The position numbers were made by a program, and so were the translations under genes. The notes below the pieces were generated by a model. That model ran no database searches and was not told where the DNA came from. It was given only the letters and a program-made list of their open reading frames with translations. 12,416 nt of DNA from Candidatus Cloacimonadota bacterium (GTDB taxonomy: Bacteria > Cloacimonadota > Cloacimonadia > Cloacimonadales > TCS61): NCBI GenBank assembly GCA_003647825.1, contig QMNP01000023.1, positions 1 to 12,416 on the forward strand, written 5' to 3'. Below are positions 7,710-12,416 of this stretch, in pieces. The number at the start of each line of letters is the position of its first letter. Position 1 is the stretch's first letter.

Positions 7710-7734
7710 CATTCCCAAGAGGAACTTGGGAATG
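7710..7734. repeat. TTCCCAAG palindromic element
   Basis: CATTCCCAAG (7710-7719) and CTTGGGAATG (7725-7734) form a perfect 10-base stem around AGGAA. No T-run follows on either strand, so it is not a standard terminator. The same TTCCCAAG/CTTGGGAA arms recur near the right edge of the window, and I recall similar palindromes dispersed in many bacterial genomes, so I take it as a member of a REP-like family. Confidence 0.75.
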
Positions 7735-7817
7735 AGAATTTACTCATGAAACCTCGATTCCGTTAAAAACCATACAAGATTCATTGATGATAAAATGTTG
7801 AAATAAATGAGAAATTA

Positions 7818-7845
7818 TGTAACTTCCTGCAGGCAACTCGTTAAC
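7818..7845 (+). promoter_or_regulatory. Possible ECF-type autoregulatory promoter
   Basis: TGTAAC (7818-7823) and CGTTAAC (7839-7845) have the AAC ... CGT arrangement of ECF-sigma promoters with a 15-base spacer, slightly short. Predicted transcription would start about 20 bases before the TTG start, just ahead of the AAGGA ribosome site. Only one copy is seen, so support is weak. Confidence 0.3.
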
Positions 7846-7871
7846 AGTGTAGATCAGTTAAGGACAGTGAT

Positions 7872-8414
7872 TTGGATATCGAAAGGGAAAAGGTGATCAG
7901 GGCCAAGCAGAACCTGAAAGAGTTTGATTATTTGTATCGGAAGTATTTTCCGATCATGAATAACTTTGTGTTTCATAGAGTGAATAACGAAGCTGACAGG
8001 CATGAAATCGTGTCGAATGTCTTCTTTAAAGCAATGAAGAAGCTTGCCTTGTTCCGATTTATGGATTCTCATAAGTGCAGTTTTTCTTCCTGGCTATACC
8101 GTATTGCAGTAAACGAAATTAATCAGTTCTATCGCAATAAGAAGCGTTCCGAGAAGATCGTTGATATGTACAAATTCAACCAGGTGGATGGAACCCAAAT
8201 GGGTATAAGTTATGAATTGGTTCGAGCCAAATTGCATGATTTCAAACCGGAAGACCAAAACCTGATAGCTCTAAAATATTTTGAAAAACTCAGCTATAAA
8301 GAGCTGGGCGAGATCTACAAGAAGAGTGAGGGTGCCATGAAAGTAAAGATGCACCGGCTTATGGGTAGATTAAGAGATAGTATCGAAAAGGAGATCAAAA
8401 ATGAAAGATCTTGA
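7872..8414 (+). CDS. ECF-subfamily RNA polymerase sigma factor
   Basis: Alternative sigma factor of 180 residues, a normal length for the group. Region 2 spans about 16-92 (FDYLYRKYFPIMNNFV, the R-x-E-I-V-S-N-V-F-F helix around 43-52, and the SSWLYRIAVNEINQFYRNKK block at 72-91). A short linker leads to region 4 (about 124-172, with LIALKYFEKLSYKELGEIY and a recognition helix around GAMKVKMHRLMGRLR). It lacks regions 1 and 3, as expected. Start is TTG at 7872, preceded by AAGGA (7860-7864) at seven bases; no ATG fits the domain boundary. The next gene starts inside its last codons (14-base overlap), the usual layout for a sigma factor and its membrane-bound inhibitor. It probably directs its own operon, though that promoter is only tentative. 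Confidence 0.93.
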   Translation: MDIEREKVIRAKQNLKEFDYLYRKYFPIMNNFVFHRVNNEADRHEIVSNVFFKAMKKLALFRFMDSHKCSFSSWLYRIAVNEINQFYRNKKRSEKIVDMYKFNQVDGTQMGISYELVRAKLHDFKPEDQNLIALKYFEKLSYKELGEIYKKSEGAMKVKMHRLMGRLRDSIEKEIKNERS

Positions 8415-8868
8415 AAACAAATTAAATGAGATGAAAATTCCAAGGATCGAAAGTGAAGAATTCGAACAAAGCTTAAGAAGGGAACTCATTAAGAAATATC
8501 ATAATCCAGCAGAAAAGTATAAATTGAAATTCCGTTATGCGTCGGCATTTGCCTGTTTACTTCTGGTGTTTGGCTGTACTACCATATTAAAACCAGATTT
8601 AGCCCTGAAAATTAATAATATTGCTTTCAATAAAACCGAAGTGATCGTTTGTGAAGATGAAGTAAATTGCAACGAATTGGAAAAATTCCGATACACCTCA
8701 ATCAACAGTCCAGAACTCGAGTCTCGCATTGATCCCGACAAATTCAAAGAAGACAAAGCTTACGTAATTAGAAAATACACCTCTTCCGAAGAAGGCGGTT
8801 TAATGATCGTTTCGGAATTTGATCGAAAAAAACAGCAGAAGAAATCTGCTAAACGAATAAGTTTCTAA
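8401..8868 (+). CDS. Single-pass membrane protein, probable anti-sigma factor
   Basis: A 155-residue protein translated from an ATG overlapping the sigma gene by 14 bases, with AAAAGGAG just upstream. The N-terminal ~45 residues are charged and helical-looking (IPRIESEEFEQSLRRELIKK), which would face the cytoplasm. One hydrophobic span (about 46-63, YASAFACLLLVFGCTTIL) follows, then a polar domain of about 90 residues predicted to be periplasmic with a basic C-terminus. Position, overlap and topology fit an anti-sigma factor that holds the ECF sigma at the membrane. The sequence shows no HxxxCxxC zinc motif of ZAS-type anti-sigmas, so the assignment is by context. The cysteines C88 and C94 (VCEDEVNC) outside the membrane could form a disulfide. 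Confidence 0.65.
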   Translation: MKDLENKLNEMKIPRIESEEFEQSLRRELIKKYHNPAEKYKLKFRYASAFACLLLVFGCTTILKPDLALKINNIAFNKTEVIVCEDEVNCNELEKFRYTSINSPELESRIDPDKFKEDKAYVIRKYTSSEEGGLMIVSEFDRKKQQKKSAKRISF

Positions 8869-8881
8869 AAATAAATAAATC

Positions 8882-8904
8882 TGTTCGGAACAATATTCTG
8901 AACA
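8882..8904. promoter_or_regulatory. Palindrome directly before the PDZ gene ribosome site
   Basis: TGTTCGGAA (8882-8890) and TTCTGAACA (8896-8904) are nine-base arms with one mismatch around CAATA. The right arm abuts the strong AAGGAGG site (8904-8910). It could be an operator, or an mRNA hairpin next to the ribosome site that tunes PDZ protein synthesis. There is no T-run, so it is not a terminator. Confidence 0.45.
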
Positions 8905-8917
8905 AGGAGGAAAGAAG

Positions 8918-10228
8918 ATGAAAATGAGATTTTTGTTAATAGCTTTAATTGCACTACTCATTATTCCCACAACTTATGCAGCAGAAAAAAAAGGTAAAGC
9001 ATACATGGGCGTGTATCTTAAAAATTTATCCATGAGTGATTATGAAGAACGTAACATGAAAGATAAATATGGTATTCTCATTTATAAAACTGTATTTGAA
9101 GGTCCGGCTGATCTGGCAGGCATTATCGATGGTGATGTGCTGATGGAACTGGATGGAGATAAAATATATACTACAGGTCAGCTTACAAAAATGCTCAGCT
9201 TGTTTGAGCCGGGTCAGAAAGTAAAACTGAAATACTTCCGCGACAAAAAAGATAAGACAATAAATTTTATTTTCGGTGAGAAGAAGAAACCAGAGATCAA
9301 ACAAAAAGCCTACATGGGCGTTTATCTAATGGAAATGAATGAGAAGATCAAAAAGAAATTTGAATATGATAAAAACTACGGCATTGTAATTACAGGATTA
9401 ACAGAAGATGGCCCAGCTGAAAAAGCAGGTATAGAAGATAATGATATTCTTATGGAAATTGATGATGACAAAGTCTTTTCGATCGATCAGCTAACCAAAA
9501 TGCTTAAAGCTTATAAACCAGAAGATAAAATGAAAACCTTGATCTTCCGGGATAAAAAAGAGAAAGAATTCACAATTATTCTGGGAGCAAAATCTGATTA
9601 CAGAAAAAAAATAATTGCCGATTTAGGCATGGATTATCTGAAAAAACCCGATAATGTATTCGTATATAAATACAAACCGGAGAATGCAAAATGGATTGGA
9701 GTTCTTTTAAATTCAATTGAGTCTTCTTCACAAGGAGGAGATGGTTATGAAGTTATCGTAGAAATCGATAAAGTAATCGAAGATACTCCTGCCGAAAAAG
9801 CCGGATTATTGGCCGGAGACAAAATTATGAAGATCGATGGTAAAAAGATCGAATCCAGCAAACTGGTAGGAAAACTCATAGGGAAAAAAGATGTTGGTGA
9901 TAAGATCGAAATCGAAATTAATCGTGATGGAAAGACCAAAAAGATCAATTGTGAAATTGCAGAGCGTAAAGAGCACGAGTATTATGAAAAGATCGAACTT
10001 TCAGTAGAAGATGGAGATTTTTCGATAATTGTAGATGGCGAAGAGAAACACTTTGGAGACTTAGATATTCTGGAAGATCTACAAGATATCAGAATCCTGC
10101 AAAGTGAAGAAATGCGTGAGTCCATGGAAGAAGTTCGCGAGTCTCTGGAAGAAGCCCGTGAAGAACTTCTGGATGCAAATGAAGATATGGAAATTGAAAT
10201 AATTTATGATGGCGGTGGAGCATATTAA
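8918..10228 (+). CDS. Exported triple-PDZ protein with acidic coiled-coil tail
   Basis: A 436-residue protein with a clear signal peptide (MKMRFLLIALIALLIIPTTYA, cleavage expected near residue 21-22) and three PDZ domains at about 28-120, 131-224 and 258-350. Each has a GV-x-L carboxylate-loop-like start (YMGVYL, YMGVYL, WIGVLL) and a GPADLAGI / GPAEKAGI / TPAEKAGL helix followed by GD-or-ND-x-(L/I)-M. PDZ1 and PDZ2 are very alike (both have QLTKML and FRDKK), so they look like an internal duplication. The C-terminus (about 355-436) is acidic, with a predicted coiled coil around 398-424 (MRESMEEVRESLEEAREELL), ending DGGGAY. There is no trypsin-like or metalloprotease domain. Start is fixed by AAGGAGG seven bases before ATG. 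It is the third gene of the sigma/anti-sigma operon and is probably periplasmic, binding exposed C-termini; function unproven. Confidence 0.88.
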   Translation: MKMRFLLIALIALLIIPTTYAAEKKGKAYMGVYLKNLSMSDYEERNMKDKYGILIYKTVFEGPADLAGIIDGDVLMELDGDKIYTTGQLTKMLSLFEPGQKVKLKYFRDKKDKTINFIFGEKKKPEIKQKAYMGVYLMEMNEKIKKKFEYDKNYGIVITGLTEDGPAEKAGIEDNDILMEIDDDKVFSIDQLTKMLKAYKPEDKMKTLIFRDKKEKEFTIILGAKSDYRKKIIADLGMDYLKKPDNVFVYKYKPENAKWIGVLLNSIESSSQGGDGYEVIVEIDKVIEDTPAEKAGLLAGDKIMKIDGKKIESSKLVGKLIGKKDVGDKIEIEINRDGKTKKINCEIAERKEHEYYEKIELSVEDGDFSIIVDGEEKHFGDLDILEDLQDIRILQSEEMRESMEEVRESLEEAREELLDANEDMEIEIIYDGGGAY

Positions 10229-10290
10229 AATCAGAGTAAGAACTCTGTGATATAAACAGCTACAAATAAATAATAATTTGTAGTCTCCTT

Positions 10291-10320
10291 AACCCTGGTT
10301 TTAGCCGATCAGGGTTTTTT
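10291..10320 (+). terminator. Intrinsic terminator of the sigma-PDZ operon
   Basis: AACCCTG (10291-10297) pairs with CAGGGTT (10310-10316), and the T-run ends at 10320. It stands about 60 bases after the PDZ stop. A separate AT-rich hairpin without a T-run, CTACAAAT/ATTTGTAG (10250-10273), lies between the stop and this terminator. Confidence 0.88.
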
Positions 10321-10326
10321 ACTAAG

Positions 10327-10351
10327 CTCAGGTTAGCCGCTGGGGTTTTTT
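10327..10351 (+). terminator. Second, weaker terminator-like hairpin
   Basis: CTCAG (10327-10331) can pair with CTGGG (10340-10344, one G-U pair), followed by TTTTTT (10346-10351). Its sequence echoes the first terminator (both contain TTAGCCG before a GGG-T6 run), suggesting duplication and decay. It probably acts as a backup before the convergent surface-protein gene. Confidence 0.5.
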
Positions 10352-10391
10352 GCTTTCAGCTACAGAAACCCAAAGACAAAAAAATATTATT

Positions 10392-10446
10392 AAACCTGTC
10401 TTTCTGAGGAATTCTCTCAATTATTCTTTCGAAGAATCTCAGGTTT
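10392..10446 (-). repeat. Degenerate TGTCATTCTGAG...CGAAGAATCTC-type palindromic repeat, possible terminator
   Basis: AAACCTG (10392-10398) and CAGGTTT (10440-10446) make a perfect 7-base outer stem, and ATTCTT/AAGAAT (10423-10428 / 10432-10437) make an inner one. The outer edge touches the TGA stop of the surface-protein gene. On the minus strand a run of seven T follows about ten bases after the stem, so it may end that transcript. The wording resembles a palindromic repeat I recall as widespread in bacterial genomes (often mis-annotated as CHSERSEES peptides). Family membership is from memory, not a search. Confidence 0.55.
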
Positions 10447-12125
10447 CACTTCAGCAGCAAACACTTCTTTACCGCTGCGGTATTACCATTTACATTTAAT
10501 TTGTAATAGTAAATACCCGATGTAACAGGTTTACTATTTTCATCATCTCCGTTCCAAACGACTGAGTGCTCGGTTGATGAGTAAATATTGAAGGATTTTA
10601 TTTTTTGCCCTTTTATATTGAAGATCTCGATTTCTGCTTTTGCGTTCTGCTCAATATTAAATTCGATTGTTGTGGATGGGTTGAACGGGTTTGGAAAACA
10701 TCCAATGAGATTAGTCTCAAGAGGTAATAAATGCTGTTCTACATTCACACTTTCTACAATCAAAGTGATAGGTAGAATAAAATCACCACCGTAATTAGAG
10801 TTATTCTGGATCACGAGATTTGCTTCATACATTTCACCTAAAACAAGATCTGCTGTATTGATTGGAATTACTACTACAACTGATCCACCATTGCCAGGAA
10901 CTGTACCGGAAACATTGGTGATCATTCCAAGCCATGTGTCATCTGTAATGTGGTTGGTATTTCTATTTACATTCGGTGTGGGATCACGTTTAACTTCATA
11001 ATTATTTTTATTATTAGATAAATTTTTGCAATTTAACTTGGAACAATTGGGTGTAAAAGTTTCTAAGTTAACAATATCAGTATATTCTGGTGTAATTGAA
11101 TATTCCAGATCACCTGGTCCATTATTCGTTATTGTGAATGAAATTGTATCTAAAGTATCTGGTGGTAGGGTGAGTGTAATCTCTTCAGGATAAACAGAAA
11201 TTTCCGACCAAAGCAATGAAAAATCGAGTGTAGTAGCAAAATTTGTTATGCTAAAATTCAGTTCTTCAGTATAAAGATATAATGGCGCAACGCAAGAAAT
11301 GTCAAATACCCCAGGAAAAGTTCCCCAAATATCATAAAATCCATCAGCTTGTGTAACGGAGCTTAATTCTGTGCCGATAATAGAAACAGTTGCACCTTCG
11401 ACTGGGATTCCTGTTCCGAATTCTGTTACAGTTCCAAAAAGAAAGCCAGAAGAATATCCCATTATGGCAACTTCATCGATATACCAGCCAGAATAAGTAA
11501 CTGTATTGTCTGATCCGAAATGCCATCTGAAGATGAGATTTTGACCAGCATATGAAGAAAGATCAAATTCTTCATATTCCCAGTATCCCTGTCCTGTACC
11601 ACAGAAAATAGGTTCTCCGCTCAAAGGATTAGAAGTGTTTGCGGTTCCTGTATAACCGTTTACAGGTTCGATTACAGACCATGTTAAACCTCCATCTGAT
11701 GAAACCTTCACATTCCCACCATCCCAACTAGATTCAATTTCATACCAATGCCAAAAACATAATATTGGGCTAAATAGTGGAATTAAATAGGACTCTGGAG
11801 TTTCTAGTATTAGATTTGCTCCATTAGGATAGTCATTATCTAAAACAGTACCCCAAAGTTTATCTCCCGAATAAGCATTAGATGGCCCATAAGATGGAAT
11901 TCCCCATTGCCAGCCAGTAGGATTATTGCTGACAAAGCCACCATCATTATCTTCGAAATTCCAATAGTATCGATTATTCCTTCTTTTAAAATTTGTCGTA
12001 GTAATTAGATCGTTTTCAATAATGCTATTTTCTTGTAACTTAGATTGTTCTGCAGGAATATTTATGTTTGTTGCCGATAAAAAAATACATGAAGTTAAAA
12101 AAACAGTAATTATTGTTTTTTTCAT
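10446..12125 (-). CDS. Secreted multidomain surface protein with type IX/FlgD-like C-terminal sorting domain
   Basis: A 559-residue exported protein. The signal peptide is about residues 1-20 (MKKTIITVFLTSCIFLSATN). Residues about 53-224 resemble the MAM/immune-inhibitor-A-like beta-sandwich (VKVSSDGGLTWSV, FRWHFGSDN, GWYIDEVAI). About 227-305 is a carboxypeptidase-regulatory-like domain (GTVTEFGTGIPVEGATVSI, TQADGFYDIWG). About 308-457 is a BACON/choice-of-anchor-like Ig domain, interrupted by an Asn/Lys-rich insert at about 349-395. The last ~85 residues (CFPNPFNPSTTIEFNI ... SGIYYYKLNVNG ... AVKKCLLLK) are the sorting domain typical of FCB proteins exported by type IX secretion. No catalytic motif is seen, so it is probably adhesive or structural. 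The ATG at 12125 has GGAGAAGG upstream and yields the signal peptide. A TTG at 12149 in the same frame would place a fossil tail in front of the signal and is rejected. Confidence 0.88.
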   Translation of the reverse strand: MKKTIITVFLTSCIFLSATNINIPAEQSKLQENSIIENDLITTTNFKRRNNRYYWNFEDNDGGFVSNNPTGWQWGIPSYGPSNAYSGDKLWGTVLDNDYPNGANLILETPESYLIPLFSPILCFWHWYEIESSWDGGNVKVSSDGGLTWSVIEPVNGYTGTANTSNPLSGEPIFCGTGQGYWEYEEFDLSSYAGQNLIFRWHFGSDNTVTYSGWYIDEVAIMGYSSGFLFGTVTEFGTGIPVEGATVSIIGTELSSVTQADGFYDIWGTFPGVFDISCVAPLYLYTEELNFSITNFATTLDFSLLWSEISVYPEEITLTLPPDTLDTISFTITNNGPGDLEYSITPEYTDIVNLETFTPNCSKLNCKNLSNNKNNYEVKRDPTPNVNRNTNHITDDTWLGMITNVSGTVPGNGGSVVVVIPINTADLVLGEMYEANLVIQNNSNYGGDFILPITLIVESVNVEQHLLPLETNLIGCFPNPFNPSTTIEFNIEQNAKAEIEIFNIKGQKIKSFNIYSSTEHSVVWNGDDENSKPVTSGIYYYKLNVNGNTAAVKKCLLLK

Positions 12126-12136
12126 TCCTTCTCCGT

Positions 12137-12170
12137 ACTTCAACAGCAAACACTTCTTTACTGCTTCAGT
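12137..12170 (-). pseudogene. Fossil 3' end of another sorting-domain gene
   Basis: This 34-base stretch matches 10448-10481, the 3' end of the downstream surface-protein gene, at 30 of 34 positions. Translated on the minus strand it gives TEAVKKCLLLK, against TAAVKKCLLLK in the intact gene. The stop that should follow has been replaced by TAC, and the frame runs into the signal peptide of the intact gene. It looks like the residue of a tandem paralogue, or of a recombination at the conserved tail. Nothing upstream (12171-12265) resembles the rest of a sorting domain; that stretch is AT-rich, with a lone TTGACA on the minus strand (12233-12228). Confidence 0.7.
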
Positions 12171-12265
12171 TTTGCAAAATTATTATTATTTTTTGAACAA
12201 ACCGAAACTGTGATTTGGATAGCTAACTGTCAAATAGAATATAATTTAACAGTATAAAATAAATT

Positions 12266-12323
12266 AAAAAACTCCCAAACTTTCCTCGCAGAATTTTAAC
12301 TTCCTTGTGAATTAGTTTGGGAG
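12266..12323 (-). terminator. Terminator-like hairpin for a minus-strand gene beyond the right edge
   Basis: On the minus strand CTCCCAAACT (12323-12314) pairs perfectly with AGTTTGGGAG (12281-12272), and TTTTTT (12271-12266) follows directly. The loop is long (32 bases), which is unusual, but the GC-containing 10-base stem plus T-run fits an intrinsic terminator of a gene upstream on the minus strand. Confidence 0.5.
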
Positions 12324-12333
12324 CTAATAAGAA

Positions 12334-12389
12334 GGTTCCCAAGACCAGTCTTCGTTTATACTACGACCTGACAGGCAAACTTGGGAACC
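12334..12389. repeat. Palindrome-bounded dispersed repeat, copy 2
   Basis: GGTTCCCAAG (12334-12343) and CTTGGGAACC (12380-12389) are perfect 10-base arms around a 36-base core. The first 49 bases match 7620-7668 in inverted orientation at 37 of 49 positions. Another GGTTCCCAA starts at 12408 and runs off the window, so a cluster of these elements continues to the right. I see no gene in 12324-12416. Confidence 0.75.
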
Positions 12390-12416
12390 AGAATCGAAGC
12401 AGAAAAAGGTTCCCAA

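Noticed and set aside
7326..7718. 130-codon minus-strand open frame overlapping the kinase 3' end
   Set aside because: Most of it is antisense to the kinase ATPase domain, and the remainder is the dispersed repeat. No ribosome site or domain supports it.
12087..12125. Lipobox reading LTSC at residues 10-13 of the surface protein
   Set aside because: The cysteine is very early and the hydrophobic core continues past it. A sorting-domain protein is expected to have an ordinary signal peptide.
12126..12149. TTG start adding eight residues to the surface protein
   Set aside because: Those residues (MLLKYGEG) come from the fossil sorting-domain tail. The ATG at 12125 has a ribosome site and begins a proper signal peptide.
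1..12416. CRISPR array, tRNA or rRNA gene, IS element
   Set aside because: No regularly spaced direct repeats, cloverleaf-like sequence, rRNA motifs or transposase frame were seen on either strand.

Overview
The window is AT-rich. Several signs point to a bacterium of the Fibrobacterota-Chlorobiota-Bacteroidota (FCB) superphylum, possibly Cloacimonadota: a surface protein ending in a type IX-secretion/FlgD-like tail, a MacB-type permease with FCB-style motifs, a NtrC-family regulator with a GAFTDA loop, and dispersed palindromic repeats. The phylum is my inference from style; no rRNA or other marker gene is present.

Left part (1-4650, minus strand): an ABC export system. A HlyD/MacA-like periplasmic adaptor is followed by a MacB/LolD-type ATPase, then an intrinsic terminator, then a large MacB/FtsX-type permease that runs off the left edge. 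In front of the adaptor gene lies a near-perfect sigma-54 promoter (TGGCAC-N5-TTGC).

Middle (4650-7586, plus strand): divergently transcribed from the transporter are a NtrC-type sigma-54 response regulator and its membrane-anchored PAS histidine kinase. The 238-base divergent region holds the sigma-54 promoter, two tandem TGTACG-centred sites spaced 22 bases apart, and nested inverted repeats. The simplest reading is one circuit: the kinase phosphorylates the regulator, which binds the tandem sites and activates the sigma-54 promoter of the exporter.

Centre-right (7587-10446): a repeat-bearing intergenic region, then a three-gene plus-strand operon. It encodes an ECF sigma factor (TTG start), a small single-pass membrane protein overlapping it that is probably the anti-sigma factor, and an exported protein with three PDZ domains, no protease domain and an acidic coiled-coil tail. 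Two similar intrinsic terminators close the operon. This sigma/membrane partner/PDZ set looks like an envelope-stress module whose PDZ protein would be a sensor or chaperone-like part rather than a protease. It is the best candidate here for an uncharacterised system.

Right part (10446-12416, minus strand): a secreted multidomain beta-sandwich protein with a C-terminal sorting domain. Just upstream of its start lies a short fossil of another sorting-domain gene's 3' end. The window closes with a minus-strand terminator-like hairpin for a gene outside the window and a cluster of TTCCCAAG/CTTGGGAA palindromes, one of which matches a repeat at 7620-7668. I saw no tRNA, rRNA, CRISPR array, IS element or phage gene.
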